Positions 8,103 to 18,142 are shown, counted from the first letter of the stretch. The stretch is 64,000 bases of DNA from Trinickia fusca (GCF_003628145.1 NZ_RBZV01000005.1:186001-250000), one strand, 5' to 3'. Numbers and translations are program-made. Notes: a model not told the origin generated them from the sequence alone.

Positions 8103-9623
8103 TTAGAAGAAACCCAACGCCTTCGGGCTATAACTCACGAGCAAGTTCTTCGTTTGCTGATAGTGATTGAGCATCATGCGATGGTTCTCGCGGCCGATGC
8201 CCGATTGCTTGTAACCACCGAACGCCGCATGTGCCGGATAGGCGTGATAGCAATTCGTCCAGACGCGGCCCGCCTGAATCTCGCGGCCGAGCCGATAGGC
8301 GCGGCTGCCGTCGCGCGTCCACAAGCCGGCACCGAGACCATACAGACTATCGTTGGCAATCCTTAGCGCTTCTTCATCATCCTTGAACGTCGTTACCGAC
8401 ACCACCGGTCCGAAGATCTCCTCCTGAAAGATGCGCATGCGGTTATGGCCGAGGAATACCGTCGGCTCGACGTAGTAGCCGCCAGCGAGATCGCCGGATA
8501 GATGCCTCTGATTTCCCCCGGCGAGCACCTGCGCGCCTTCCTGGCGGCCGATGTCGATGTACGACAGGATCTTCTCGAGTTGATCGCTGCTTGCTTGCGC
8601 GCCGATCATCGTGTCGGTGTCGAGCGGGTCGCCACTCTTGATGGCCTGCACGCGCGTGAGCGCCTTGTCCATGAAGCGATCGTAGATCGACTCGTGAATC
8701 AGCGCCCGCGACGGGCACGTACACACTTCACCTTGATTCAGCGCGAACATGACGAAGCCTTCGATCGCTTTGTCGAGGAACTCGTCGTCGTGTGCAGCCA
8801 CGTCGGAGAAGAACAGGTTCGGGCTTTTGCCACCGAGCTCGAGCGTCACCGGAATGATGTTCTGCGACGCGTACTGCATGATGAGCCGCCCGGTCGTCGT
8901 TTCGCCTGTGAACGCAATCTTCGCGATGCGCGGGTTGCTGGCGAGCGGTTTGCCGGCTTCGATGCCGAAGCCGTTGACGACGTTGACGACGCCGGGCGGC
9001 AGCACGTCGGCGATCAGCTCCATCACGAGCAGGATCGTGCTGGGCGTCTGCTCGGCCGGCTTGATGACGACGCAATTGCCGGCCGCCAGCGCCGGCGCGA
9101 GCTTCCATGCCGCCATCAGAATCGGGAAGTTCCACGGAATGATCTGTCCGACGACGCCGAGCGGCTCGTGGAAGTGGTAGGCGACCGTATCGTGATCGAC
9201 CTCGCTGATCGAACCTTCCTGCGCGCGGATGACGCCGGCGAAGTAGCGGAAGTGGTCGACGGCGAGGGGCAGGTCGGCCGCCAACGTTTCACGCACAGGC
9301 TTGCCGTTTTCCCAGCACTCGGCCACAGCCAGCATTTCAAGGTTCTGCTCGAGTCGATCGGCGATCGTCAGCAGTACCTTGGCGCGCTCGGCCACGCTCG
9401 TGCGGCCCCATTTCTCGCGCGCGGCGTGCGAGGCGTCGAGCGCAAGCTCGATATCCTCAGCGGTGGAGCGTGGAATCTGACAGAACGGTTTGCCCGTGAC
9501 CGGCGAAATGTTGTCGAAATACTCGCCTTTGACGGGCTCGACCCACTTGCCGTCGATGAAATTGCCGTAGCGGGCACGGAATGTGACCAGGCTGCCAGGC
9601 TGGTTGGGCTGGACGTAACGCAT
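8103..9623 (-). CDS. NAD-dependent aldehyde dehydrogenase (AcoD/ExaC type)
   Basis: 506 residues, full length. It has the general-base Glu in [10 protein letters not shown], the nucleophilic Cys in [11 protein letters not shown], the cofactor-binding [13 protein letters not shown] segment and the ITGETTTGR-type loop (FTGETTTGR). Relatives with a second Cys two residues after the nucleophile oxidise acetaldehyde and other short aldehydes in ethanol or acetoin use. Start is 9623 ([10 protein letters not shown]) with GGAGGA seven bases ahead; the frame extends 15 codons further but without a ribosome site. Followed by DUF779 and divergent from a GAF regulator that likely controls it. Confidence 0.94.
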   Translation of the reverse strand: MRYVQPNQPGSLVTFRARYGNFIDGKWVEPVKGEYFDNISPVTGKPFCQIPRSTAEDIELALDASHAAREKWGRTSVAERAKVLLTIADRLEQNLEMLAVAECWENGKPVRETLAADLPLAVDHFRYFAGVIRAQEGSISEVDHDTVAYHFHEPLGVVGQIIPWNFPILMAAWKLAPALAAGNCVVIKPAEQTPSTILLVMELIADVLPPGVVNVVNGFGIEAGKPLASNPRIAKIAFTGETTTGRLIMQYASQNIIPVTLELGGKSPNLFFSDVAAHDDEFLDKAIEGFVMFALNQGEVCTCPSRALIHESIYDRFMDKALTRVQAIKSGDPLDTDTMIGAQASSDQLEKILSYIDIGRQEGAQVLAGGNQRHLSGDLAGGYYVEPTVFLGHNRMRIFQEEIFGPVVSVTTFKDDEEALRIANDSLYGLGAGLWTRDGSRAYRLGREIQAGRVWTNCYHAYPAHAAFGGYKQSGIGRENHRMMLNHYQQTKNLLVSYSPKALGFF

Positions 9624-9774
9624 CGTTTCCTCCAAGGCGGTGTGGTTGTTCGTGCACCGTAGCGCCACCGGGGTTGGCGGAAGGTAGGTTGGGGAAACGC
9701 ATGATGCGGCTGGGCGAGCGTTGCTTTACCATCGCAGATCTACATTGGAGACAGCTCGATCGGGAGGCCGGACG

Positions 9775-10971
9775 ATGCCGTATTCCCGCCAAGCCTTGCG
9801 CAGTCGCCGTGCAGTGCTCGAACGGGACTGGGCGAGTTACGGCCGCGCACCGGTGCAGGCATCCTTGCCTGCCGCGGTGGGCAGCGATGTGTTGCATTCC
9901 TGGCGCCGTTCGTTCGCACAGGTGCCCGATTCGCGCCGCGCCGCGCCCGTCGACGAGGCGGCCGAGTCGTCCTGGCTGGCGTCGCCTTTACGGCGGGCGG
10001 CTTCGCCTTTGCTCGACGAGCTGTCGCAACTCGCCGAGGAGGGCGGGCTCGTGGCCGCGATCGGCGATGAAACCGGGCGGCTGCTGTGGACGTCGGCGGC
10101 TCGGCCGATGCTGCGCCGTGCGGCTCAGGTGCATTTCGTGCCAGGCGGGCGGTGGGATGAAGCGTCGATCGGTACCAATGCGCTGTCGATGGCGCTGGGG
10201 CAGCAGCGGCCCGTTACCGTATTCTCGGCGGAGCATTACGTCGAAACGGTGCACGATTGGGTCTGCTATGCCGCTCCGATCGCCGACCCGACGAGCGGGT
10301 GCATCGCCGGTGTCGTCGACCTGTCCACGACATGGGACAAACACAATCCGCTGGGCCTCGCCGCAGCCGCTTCGTTCGCGCAGCGCATCGCCGCACTATT
10401 GCCGCAACTGGCGGCGCAAGCCGAGCTCGAGCTGTGCGTACTCGGCGAGCCCGTCGTGCGTTTTAGGGGGCGGCGGCTCAAGCTGACGCGTCGGCATGTC
10501 GAGATTCTGTGTCTGCTCGCCATGGCCCCGGAAGGGCTGAGCCTCGACGCGCTGCATGCACAGCTTTATGGCGATGCTTCGGTATCGCTGGGTACGTTGA
10601 AGGCCGAGATTTCGCATCTGCGGCGTGAACTCGCAGGCGCAATCGATTCGCGGCCCTATCGGCTGACGGTGCCTGTGAAAGCGGATTTTCTCGCGGTCGA
10701 AGATGCGCTCGGGCGCGGCTCGTTCGACGATGCGCTGAGCACTTATCCGGCGCTGCTGCTGCCGTGTTCGCAAGCGCCGGCCATCAGCGAGCGCCGCCAT
10801 TTCATCGAAGCGGGCATTGTCAAGGCCGTGTGGAATTGTGTCGACGCGGAGACGCTATGGCGCTATGCCTCGCGCGTCGACGATTCAAGTGCGCTCGAAC
10901 GGTTGCTCGCGCTGTTGCCGCGGGATGACCCGCGGCGGCCGTTGTTGACGAGGCGCCTTGCGGAAGGATGA
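9775..10971 (+). CDS. AcoR-like GAF-domain regulator with winged-helix output, no sigma-54 domain
   Basis: 398 residues. The N-terminal ~250 residues follow the AcoR sensor plan: HSWRRS near residue 43, a GAF-like fold containing ASIGTNALSMAL, and the AEHYVETVHDWVCYAAPI block. Unlike AcoR there is no AAA+ ATPase: the rest (from about 230) contains LKLTRRHVEILCLLA and LGTLKAEISHLRREL, which read as an OmpR/SARP-type winged helix. It is divergent from the aldehyde dehydrogenase and probably senses a related compound. Start at 9775 chosen for GGGAGG at 9761. Confidence 0.82.
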   Translation: MPYSRQALRSRRAVLERDWASYGRAPVQASLPAAVGSDVLHSWRRSFAQVPDSRRAAPVDEAAESSWLASPLRRAASPLLDELSQLAEEGGLVAAIGDETGRLLWTSAARPMLRRAAQVHFVPGGRWDEASIGTNALSMALGQQRPVTVFSAEHYVETVHDWVCYAAPIADPTSGCIAGVVDLSTTWDKHNPLGLAAAASFAQRIAALLPQLAAQAELELCVLGEPVVRFRGRRLKLTRRHVEILCLLAMAPEGLSLDALHAQLYGDASVSLGTLKAEISHLRRELAGAIDSRPYRLTVPVKADFLAVEDALGRGSFDDALSTYPALLLPCSQAPAISERRHFIEAGIVKAVWNCVDAETLWRYASRVDDSSALERLLALLPRDDPRRPLLTRRLAEG

Positions 10972-11026
10972 AGGCTGATGCTCGGGCCTACGGGCCTGAT
11001 GAAGCACTTCGTTACGCCGGCCGCCG

Positions 11027-11842
11027 TTAGTTGCGCTGCGGCGGCGATTTCTGGCCGAAATCGGGCACGATGCAGTCGTGCAGGTATTTGCCGAATGCGT
11101 CGATGTCATTCAGATAGCACGTGATGGCCGATGCGGTTGGGTCGACGTAGCGGTCGATGCCGTCGCGCTCTTCCCACCGAAAGTCGATCACCGTCTCCTT
11201 TGGGAGGATTCGGAACTGCGGGCGTTCGGATAGCGTGTAGAGGATTCGAACGATCTCCGTTTGCCGGGCCTTCAATTCCGGGGCATAACACCAATTTGCG
11301 TAGTCGCTTTGCATGAAGCGAGGATGGTTCGAAAGGAAGAAATGCCTCACTTCGCGTGCTGTGTCGGATGGCAATGCAATTCGTCCTCCACGGGCGTCCC
11401 AGCGCAGATTGAATAGCGCCTTGCAGGCATCTTGCTGCTCCGCGATAAAGGCGCGTGCCTTGGCGTATTCGCTGTCGAGTGGTGACGAGCCCGTCGGCAA
11501 GGGCGGACGCCCAATCCGTCCCTTGTACGCTTCGATGGCGGTTTGTTTCCACCTATGCAGGACATCGGCTTTGTGAAGGTCGATAAAGCGATCGATTCGA
11601 CGATGGCAGCTCGGGCACAGCCAGATGCCGTTCGATGCCGACTCGCGTTCTTCGTCGCTCTGGTTCTCGTCGTAACGCGGTGCATCGGGGCGGCTGCCGC
11701 AAATGTGTGCGCCGTCGCCGATATTCTGCTTGTTGCCTACCCGCTGGCCCGGCATCCCCGTGGGTATGCCGCAATGCGGCGCCGAGCAGATGCCGCCCAC
11801 TTCAGCGGCCAATTCGACGCGGATCTTGTCGACAAACGGCAT
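11027..11842 (-). CDS. HNH-endonuclease-like protein
   Basis: 271 residues. The N-terminal ~85 residues carry a zinc/HNH pattern: CSAPHC near residue 19, GDGAHICG (the His of the beta-beta-alpha-metal fold) and NGIWLCPSCHRRID with the second Cys pair and a His. The remaining ~185 residues match nothing I recognise and could be a targeting or sensing domain. Stand-alone proteins of this build are common in defence islands, but no partner gene is adjacent. It lies between convergent regulator and MFS units. Confidence 0.7.
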   Translation of the reverse strand: MPFVDKIRVELAAEVGGICSAPHCGIPTGMPGQRVGNKQNIGDGAHICGSRPDAPRYDENQSDEERESASNGIWLCPSCHRRIDRFIDLHKADVLHRWKQTAIEAYKGRIGRPPLPTGSSPLDSEYAKARAFIAEQQDACKALFNLRWDARGGRIALPSDTAREVRHFFLSNHPRFMQSDYANWCYAPELKARQTEIVRILYTLSERPQFRILPKETVIDFRWEERDGIDRYVDPTASAITCYLNDIDAFGKYLHDCIVPDFGQKSPPQRN

Positions 11843-11929
11843 GACGTGTTCCTGTTGTTGTGGTTATGCCGATTATCGCGCGAAGCGCGGCAACACCCCT
11901 TGCAAACGGACCATTCAAGCGCGGTTAGT

Positions 11930-13177
11930 TCACTGCGAAGTCACCGACTGCGCCACCGGTTGCGCGACGCGCGACGGCGCGAAATACCAGAGGGCCGCCG
12001 CCGTTTGCATGACGATCAATACGGCCCAGACGGTCTGATGCGCGAGTGCCGGATGCGAGCCGCCCTGTGTCGGCCAGTGTCCGAGTGCCGCACCGATGGC
12101 CACTTGGAGGGCGAAGATGCCGACGAAGATCACGAGCGTGAGCGTCGTGTTCACGCGGCCGATCAGTTGTACCGGAAAGTATTTGGCGAGGACCGAGTAG
12201 GTGAGAATGCCCGTCCCGCCCAGCGCCCCATACGCCGCCCACAGGACCGGTTCGGGCAGCGGCACGCGGGCGGCGATGATCGCTTGAACGACAACGAAGA
12301 GCATCATCGTCACGCCGGAGAATCGGTGTACCGACACACCGTTGCGCTCGAGCATGCGCGCAAGCGCGCCGAAGGCGATATTGCCCACGATGAAGGCGGT
12401 GCCGAGCACCGATACGAGTGACGCGGCACGGGCGGCCGCGTGGTCGGTGTTTTGCAGCACGACGTCGCGCAGAAACGCTCCCACCCAAAGCGACTGCATC
12501 GCATAGAAGACGCTTTGCGAGAGTGCGGAGAACGTCGCGGTTTTCCAGAACGCGTGGCTGCTCAACACGCTCCAAGTCCCCTTGATCTGCTCGAGCGTGC
12601 TTGTGTGCCTATGCGGGGCCGGCGAGGACGGCGTGAATACCCAAATGGACGCCGCGACGACCACCGTGACGATCGTGAGATCGAAACAGATCGTGCGCCA
12701 GCCGGTGACCGATAGCAGCCATGTCAGGGGCGTGCCGACCACGACGCCGCCGAGCCCACCGGCTGCCATGACGAGGCCGTTGATCAACGTCAGCTGGCTG
12801 CCCGGAAAATACTGCGCGGTGGCCTTGAATGCGCCACCGAGACAGACCGACATCCCGATGCCGATCAGCAGACGCCCGAGCATCATGGTGCCGAGGCTGT
12901 GCGCGGCGCCGAACATGAACACGCCGAGCGCTGCGATGAGCATCGTGCATGCGGTCACGCGAGCCGGCCCAAAGCGGTCGAGCAAGACCCCGGCTGGAAT
13001 TTGAGCGCCGGCGAAGCCGAGAAAGTAGAGACTCGTCAGCGTGCCCAGGTCGGTGGCCGACAAACCCAAGTCATGGGTTAGAAAGGGGGCGAACCCGAGA
13101 TTCACGCCCCGGAACAGATACGAAACGAAATAGCCGAGTGAGAAGAAGACGAAAACACGTAGTCTGGCGGCTTTCAT
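11930..13177 (-). CDS. MFS transporter
   Basis: 415 residues, twelve predicted helices. MFS signatures include the loop 2-3 motif region GAQIPAGVLLDRFGPARV near residue 56 and GRLLIGIGMSVCLGGAFKA. The style resembles the nitrate/cyanate and general ACS branches, but the substrate cannot be assigned. The gene is divergent from a LysR-type regulator (106-base shared region), which is its likely controller. Confidence 0.88.
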   Translation of the reverse strand: MKAARLRVFVFFSLGYFVSYLFRGVNLGFAPFLTHDLGLSATDLGTLTSLYFLGFAGAQIPAGVLLDRFGPARVTACTMLIAALGVFMFGAAHSLGTMMLGRLLIGIGMSVCLGGAFKATAQYFPGSQLTLINGLVMAAGGLGGVVVGTPLTWLLSVTGWRTICFDLTIVTVVVAASIWVFTPSSPAPHRHTSTLEQIKGTWSVLSSHAFWKTATFSALSQSVFYAMQSLWVGAFLRDVVLQNTDHAAARAASLVSVLGTAFIVGNIAFGALARMLERNGVSVHRFSGVTMMLFVVVQAIIAARVPLPEPVLWAAYGALGGTGILTYSVLAKYFPVQLIGRVNTTLTLVIFVGIFALQVAIGAALGHWPTQGGSHPALAHQTVWAVLIVMQTAAALWYFAPSRVAQPVAQSVTSQ

Positions 13178-13283
13178 GATGCGGCAGATTTTTCTATTGA
13201 ATTTGAACGTTCGAGTATCTGCGACAAAGCCAGCCCAAGCCAGCGAGAGATTTTGGCGGGGATTGTGAGTAAAATTTGACGGT

Positions 13284-14198
13284 ATGGCTACGTCACTTCC
13301 CCCTTTACAGGCTCTACGCGCGCTAGAAGCGGCTGCGCGCAGGCGCAGCTTCAGCCGCGCTGCCGAAGAATTACATTTGACACATAGTGCCGTCAGCCAT
13401 CATCTTCGAGGGCTCGAAGCGCAGCTCGGCGTCGAACTGTTTCGCCGGGTCGGTGCGCACATGATCCCCACGGCCGCGGGTGCGCAACTGGCTGAGCGCG
13501 TGCGGCATAGCCTCGACGACCTGCGCGATGCGCTGGACGTGGCTCGCCGCGCCACGGGCGCCGGCGGCGCGGCAAGGCTCGAGGTCAGCGCGATGTCGGA
13601 TTTGCTGTCGCTTTGGCTGATGCCGCGGCTCGGCGATTTCTATGACCAGCATCCGCTGATCGACCTCACCCTGCACATGCACGCCGACGTCGTTCCACCG
13701 GACCCGTACTCGGTCGACGTCGGGATCTGGCATCGTCGGGTCGACGAATCGGGCTTCCAGATTCGCAAGCTGCTGGATGACCAGGTGATCGCGGTGTGCA
13801 GCCCGGCATTGCTGGCTCGCTATCCGGATTTCACCATCGAGGATCTACCGACGATGCCGCTGCTGCGTTTCACGCGGCGGTCCTGGCGCGACTTCTTCGA
13901 GGCCGCCGGTTTGCAAGCGGACGAGCCCGATCGCGGACCGATCTTCGACGACGCCGGCTTGATGTTGCAGGCAACCCTTTCAGGGCACGGTGTCGCCACG
14001 GCACGGCTCCAGATGGCGCGCGACTACCTCGAGCGTGGTGCGCTGGTCCAGCTTGGTCACGTGAGGATCCCCGCGTCGCTCGACTATTTCTTTACATGGC
14101 GGGCAGGGCATCCGCGTGAAGCCGCGATTCTGCAGTTCTACAAGTGGATCAAGGGACAACTGCGCAATCAGGCGTCGACGTCCATCGTTCGGCGGTGA
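13284..14198 (+). CDS. LysR-family regulator, GcvA-like
   Basis: 304 residues. An N-terminal winged helix-turn-helix with LPPLQALRALEAAARRRS and SRAAEELHLTHSAVSHHLRGL, then a periplasmic-binding-like effector domain with the GcvA-type start (LSLWLMPRLGDFYDQHP). Divergent from the MFS gene. Effector unknown. Confidence 0.9.
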   Translation: MATSLPPLQALRALEAAARRRSFSRAAEELHLTHSAVSHHLRGLEAQLGVELFRRVGAHMIPTAAGAQLAERVRHSLDDLRDALDVARRATGAGGAARLEVSAMSDLLSLWLMPRLGDFYDQHPLIDLTLHMHADVVPPDPYSVDVGIWHRRVDESGFQIRKLLDDQVIAVCSPALLARYPDFTIEDLPTMPLLRFTRRSWRDFFEAAGLQADEPDRGPIFDDAGLMLQATLSGHGVATARLQMARDYLERGALVQLGHVRIPASLDYFFTWRAGHPREAAILQFYKWIKGQLRNQASTSIVRR

Positions 14199-14201
14199 CG
14201 A

Positions 14202-15143
14202 TCAACGCGCTCGCCGATGCGATAACGGCGCATGCCGGCTCGTCCCCCTCTCTTGCGCGGCGCGACGCATGCGCGCCATCAATTCGATGACTTCGGGGCG
14301 GGTCTCACGCTTGGCCGTCAGCAGATGATAGGAACGCGGCGATGCGACCTCGAAGCGGCTCACTCGCACGAGATCGTGCTTGCTCAGCCATGCATCGGCG
14401 ACAGGCACGCGGGCCAGTGCGATGCCGAGACCCGCTTGCGCAGCTGCGAGCACGACGTTGTAGTCCTCGAATCGGCGATCCTGTGGACGCGGTTTCAATG
14501 CGATGCCATGCGGCGCGAACCACGCGCGCCAGCCCGTCAGCTCAGAGTCGTGCAGCAGTGGCCAGTCGAGCAGATGCCGGGGGTCTTTGGCGCGTAGCTG
14601 CGAGGCGAGGGCGGGGGCGGCGACAGGATAGAGCGTCTCCGGCATCAATGGCTCGACGTCGACACCGCGCCAGGGGCCGCTGCCATAGCGCACGGCGATG
14701 TCGACTGCGCCGGCGGCCACATCGGCATTGCGATGCTCGACGGCGAGCTCGATCCTCAAGGCCGGTGGCCCTGCTTCGAGCGCAGGCAGGCGATCGAGCA
14801 GCCATAGGTTAGCGAAGGCCGGTGACACGCTGATCTTGACGAGCCGCGGTGCCGCGCGGGTACGCCATTGGTCGGTGGCGCCGTCGATGATCGAGAACGC
14901 CTGCTCGATGCGCCCGAGCAAGATCTGGCCATCGGGCGTCAGCCGCACGCCACGCCCATGCCGCTCGAACAGTGCGTAGCCGAGCCAGTTCTCGACGGCC
15001 TGGACGCGGCGGCTGATGGCGCCGTGCGTGACGCCGGTCGCTTCGGCCGCTGCACTGAACGAGCCTTCGCGGGCGACGGTGCAGACCGTCTCGAGGCTGG
15101 CCAGCGGCGGGCGGGCCGTCAATGGGGTGTGCGCCATGATCAC
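14202..15143 (-). CDS. LysR-family regulator
   Basis: 313 residues. Helix-turn-helix at residues ~12-70 (SFSAAAEATGVTHGAISRRVQAVE) followed by a substrate-binding-like domain with the GcvA-type features (FANLWLLDRLPALE, LDWPLLHDSELTGW). Met1 or Met3 could be the start. It is divergent from the EamA transporter with only 58 bases between them and so is its likely regulator; it converges on the preceding LysR gene with 3 bases between stops. Confidence 0.9.
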   Translation of the reverse strand: MIMAHTPLTARPPLASLETVCTVAREGSFSAAAEATGVTHGAISRRVQAVENWLGYALFERHGRGVRLTPDGQILLGRIEQAFSIIDGATDQWRTRAAPRLVKISVSPAFANLWLLDRLPALEAGPPALRIELAVEHRNADVAAGAVDIAVRYGSGPWRGVDVEPLMPETLYPVAAPALASQLRAKDPRHLLDWPLLHDSELTGWRAWFAPHGIALKPRPQDRRFEDYNVVLAAAQAGLGIALARVPVADAWLSKHDLVRVSRFEVASPRSYHLLTAKRETRPEVIELMARMRRAAQERGTSRHAPLSHRRAR

Positions 15144-15201
15144 ATCTCGCTATCGATTTGTGCGCTAGCTTAACAGCCGCAAAATCCGCACGATAGCGGA
15201 T

Positions 15202-16095
15202 ATGAATACCTCCCTGACATCTCGTTCCTCGACGTTCCCGTTGCTTGCCGCAGGGGCCGTCGCTTTTACCGTACTTTCGTGGGCCAGCGCGTTTCCCTTC
15301 ATCCGCATCGGATTGCAAGGCCTTGCGCCGCTGCAATTGGGCGCCGCCCGCTTTGCGACCGCCGCGTTGCTTGTCCTGGCGTGGATCGTCTATGCGCGGC
15401 CCAAGCCGCCTTCGCTACGCGATGCGGTCCGCTTCGGGCTGTGCGGTCTGTTCGGCATCGCCATCTACAACGCGCTGCTCAACACAGGCGAGAAGACGGT
15501 TGCCGCCGGCGCCGCAAGCTTCATCGTCAATACGCTGCCGATCTTCACGGCGTTGTTCGCGACGGTGTTTCTGCGCGAGAAATTCAATCGCTGGGGCTGG
15601 CTCGGATCGCTGTTCAGTTTCGCGGGGATCGGTGTGATCGCCTATGCGCAGCCGGGCGGCTTGATGCCGGGAGCAGGGGCGAGCTTGATCCTGCTGGCCG
15701 CGATCAGCTCGGCCACGTACTTCGTGCTGCAAAGGCCGTTGATCGCGGTGTACGGCCCGCTTCCTTGCACGGCCTATACCTTGCTGGCCGGCGCGTTGCT
15801 GCTTTCGCCGTGGCTGCCGGGTGCGCTCGCAGCACTGCCCGCCGCACCGCCGGCTACCGCGAAGGCCGTGCTGATGCTCGGCGTATTCCCGGCAGCGCTC
15901 GGTTATGCAACGTGGACTTACGCGCTCGGCTACTTCGGTGCGGCGCGCGCGGCCAACTTTCTGTATCTGACGCCGGCCATGGCCACCGTGCTGTCGATGC
16001 TGCTGACGGGCGAGCGTGTCCATGCGGAGACGGTGACGGGCGGGCTCATGGTGGTCGCCGGTGTGGCGTTCGTGGCGTGGCGTGGGCGGCGCTGA
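15202..16095 (+). CDS. EamA (DMT) family exporter
   Basis: 297 residues with ten predicted helices in two five-helix EamA repeats; the first repeat begins LSWASAFPFIRIGL and the second near residue 150 (GASLILLAAISSATYFVLQRPLI). Family members export amino acids or other small metabolites. Controlled probably by the divergent LysR gene. Substrate unknown. Confidence 0.9.
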   Translation: MNTSLTSRSSTFPLLAAGAVAFTVLSWASAFPFIRIGLQGLAPLQLGAARFATAALLVLAWIVYARPKPPSLRDAVRFGLCGLFGIAIYNALLNTGEKTVAAGAASFIVNTLPIFTALFATVFLREKFNRWGWLGSLFSFAGIGVIAYAQPGGLMPGAGASLILLAAISSATYFVLQRPLIAVYGPLPCTAYTLLAGALLLSPWLPGALAALPAAPPATAKAVLMLGVFPAALGYATWTYALGYFGAARAANFLYLTPAMATVLSMLLTGERVHAETVTGGLMVVAGVAFVAWRGRR

Positions 16096-16134
16096 GCGAG
16101 CGGCGGCCCACGCATGCAGTTATGCAGTCAGGAC

Positions 16135-16935
16135 TCAATCGGCGGCGGATGAGGCGGCTTGGGGTGCCGAGCCCGCGCCCAGACGTTGAAGCACGAGGAC
16201 GATGGCCATCGCGGCAAGGATCGTCAGCGAGGCCGAGACGCGATCGAGTGCGAGGCCGCCTTGCGCGTGGGCCTTGGTCAGCGTATCGCCGAGCGTGGCG
16301 CCAAGCGGACGCGTGATGACATAGGCGGACCAGAACAGCACGCTCATCGGGACGCGCTTGCTCCAGCGCCACGTAACGGCGACGATCGCCAGCAGGCCGG
16401 CGAACACCAGCGCGCCACCCTCGAAGCCGAGGCCCGCCGAGTCGGCCGCAAAATCGCCGAGCGCCGTGCCGAGCGTGTTCGATACCAGAATGGCGACCCA
16501 GTAGAACACCTCGTCTTTGGGCCGCGCGATATGCGCGTATTCGATGCGGCCACACACACGCCGCCACGCGAACAGGATCGCCAGCACGGCGAGCAGCAGC
16601 GCGGCCGACGACGCCACGTAGCCAAGGCCGACGGTGCGGTCGAGGAAGTCGGACAGCGTCGTGCCGACCGTCGTCGTCGCGATCACGACGCACCAATACA
16701 CGGGTGCACGATAGCGATCGGCGCGCACCTGCAGCGTCAACGTGACGGCGAAGAACGCCAGGAAGATCAGCGTGGCGACGGCATAGCCGAGGTTGAACGT
16801 CATCGATAGCGCGTCGCCGCCGGTTTCGCCGACCGTCGTCGCGAGGATCTTGGCGAGCCAGAACGTTGCTGTGACGGCGGGTACCTTACTGAGTAATGTG
16901 TCGTGCTGGAAAGCGATGTCCGTGCGGGTCGTCAT
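16135..16935 (-). CDS. COG4705-type integral membrane protein
   Basis: 266 residues with seven or eight hydrophobic helices and repeated KxxxTTVGETGGD/TTVGTTLSDFLDR/NTLGTALGDFAADS/PLGATLGDTLTK motifs, the internally repeated signature of the uncharacterised membrane-anchored COG4705 family. In other bacteria these genes lie near manganese or metal stress functions, but no role is proven. The start follows AGGACTC-type sequence upstream. Stands alone. Confidence 0.85.
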   Translation of the reverse strand: MTTRTDIAFQHDTLLSKVPAVTATFWLAKILATTVGETGGDALSMTFNLGYAVATLIFLAFFAVTLTLQVRADRYRAPVYWCVVIATTTVGTTLSDFLDRTVGLGYVASSAALLLAVLAILFAWRRVCGRIEYAHIARPKDEVFYWVAILVSNTLGTALGDFAADSAGLGFEGGALVFAGLLAIVAVTWRWSKRVPMSVLFWSAYVITRPLGATLGDTLTKAHAQGGLALDRVSASLTILAAMAIVLVLQRLGAGSAPQAASSAAD

Positions 16936-17160
16936 CGTGAGTCCTCCGTAACTGAAACTGAAACCGAAGCCTGCTTATCGGGAAGCAAGGAGAGATACAA
17001 AGCCGCCAGTGTGCCCGCATCAAGCTTAAGAATCCCTTATGCGGCTGCATGGCTGCGGTTCGTGTGTCCGGAACTGCGGCGTATCGAAGCACAAGAGGGC
17101 GACGTTTGCGTGGCATAATCGCGCCTCGTTTACATCAGACCGTTTTACGTCGGCATCGGC
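16936..17160. promoter_or_regulatory. Divergent intergenic region, COG4705 gene / copper cluster
   Basis: 225 bases. The sequence TTGCGTGGCATAATCGC (from 17105) has a good -10 (CATAAT, 17114-17119) about 40 bases before the first DUF2946 gene. No recognised copper-response palindrome was found. Confidence 0.3.
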
Positions 17161-17544
17161 ATGGTGCGTCTTCGCCTCGAGAGAATCGGCTGTCTGCTCG
17201 GATTGCTTGCAATCCTGATGGCGACGCTCGCGCCGACGATTTCGCAGGCCATGGCGGCGCGAACGCGTGTCGATGCGCTGGCCGCTACCTATTGCTCGGC
17301 CCAGCAGAGCGGCACCGCCGATGGCACGGGCAACCGGTCGTCGACCGACGGTGCGCTCGCCCATCTGCAGGCGTGCGGCTACTGCCATCTGTTCGCGCAC
17401 GCGCCAGTACTTCCTACCCCTGAGCTGTCCTTCGATGCCGTCGTCTGGGTCATTCAAGCGCGCGTGACGGCGCGCTACGAAAGCCTGCGACGTGTCGCGC
17501 CGCTCACTGCCGCGCGACCTCGCGCTCCCCCTTTCCTCGCTTGA
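17161..17544 (+). CDS. DUF2946 family protein (first copy)
   Basis: 127 residues. An N-terminal hydrophobic helix (LGLLAILMATLAPTISQAMAA) works as signal peptide or anchor, and a central CGYCHLFAHAP motif is the family's conserved metal-like Cys/His site. DUF2946 proteins are encoded beside copper-related TonB receptors and copper-binding proteins in proteobacteria; the biochemical role is unknown. First gene of the copper cluster. Confidence 0.82.
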   Translation: MVRLRLERIGCLLGLLAILMATLAPTISQAMAARTRVDALAATYCSAQQSGTADGTGNRSSTDGALAHLQACGYCHLFAHAPVLPTPELSFDAVVWVIQARVTARYESLRRVAPLTAARPRAPPFLA

Positions 17545-17702
17545 CGCACTTCGACTGCTAGCGACGCCTTCAACGCGTCGCGGTGGTGCTTGCTCGCGCG
17601 CAGGCACGATCTGTGTGCGTGTTCGTGCGCGCAGGTGCGGTCGACGATCCATCGCCGATTCGATCGGCACCCTCCATTCTTTCAACGATTCGTTTGTTTG
17701 CT

Positions 17703-18080
17703 ATGACTACGTCTATGAAAAACGCTCTGTTCGTTCGCGGCGCGCTGGCCGCGTTGTTGGTCGCAGTGGCTCCGCTCGCGTTGTCGCATGCGTTGCCGAA
17801 AGTGCAACAACCTGCTTCGGGGGCTACGGTGGCCGAAGCGCCACACGAGGTGTCGATCGAGTTCGGCGAGGCGCTCGAGCCCGCATTCAGCTCGATCGCC
17901 GTGGCCGATGCCAACGGCAAGTCCGTGCTCGAGGGGCAATCGGCCGTCGATGGCGGCGATGCCAAGAAGATGCACGCGGCGCTGTCGAAGCTCGCGCCGG
18001 GGACTTACACGGTGACGTGGACAGCCGTCGCCAGCGATGGCCACCGCACGCAAGGGCATTACAGCTTCACGGTGAAGTAA
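17703..18080 (+). CDS. copC: CopC-domain periplasmic copper protein
   Basis: 125 residues. A signal peptide ends near ALSHA, leaving mature His at the copper-binding N-terminus (HALPKVQQPASGATV), as in CopC/YobA proteins where that His with a C-terminal DGH binds Cu(II); DGHRTQGHYSF is present near residue 115. A single immunoglobulin-like CopC domain without fused CopD. Start at 17703 (MTTSM) or 17715 (MKNAL); upstream in-frame codons from 17583 are unlikely because they precede the signal peptide by 40 residues. Confidence 0.9.
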   Translation: MTTSMKNALFVRGALAALLVAVAPLALSHALPKVQQPASGATVAEAPHEVSIEFGEALEPAFSSIAVADANGKSVLEGQSAVDGGDAKKMHAALSKLAPGTYTVTWTAVASDGHRTQGHYSFTVK

Positions 18081-18142
18081 GGGCGCATCGACGTGACAAG
18101 GGTGCGCGCGACGGTTACGGCATGGCGTGAGCGACGAGGGGC

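Noticed and set aside
8502-9662. 386-codon plus-strand frame opposite the aldehyde dehydrogenase
   Set aside because: Composition (His/Arg/Val/Asp-rich) and position show it is the reverse-frame shadow of a clear ALDH gene.
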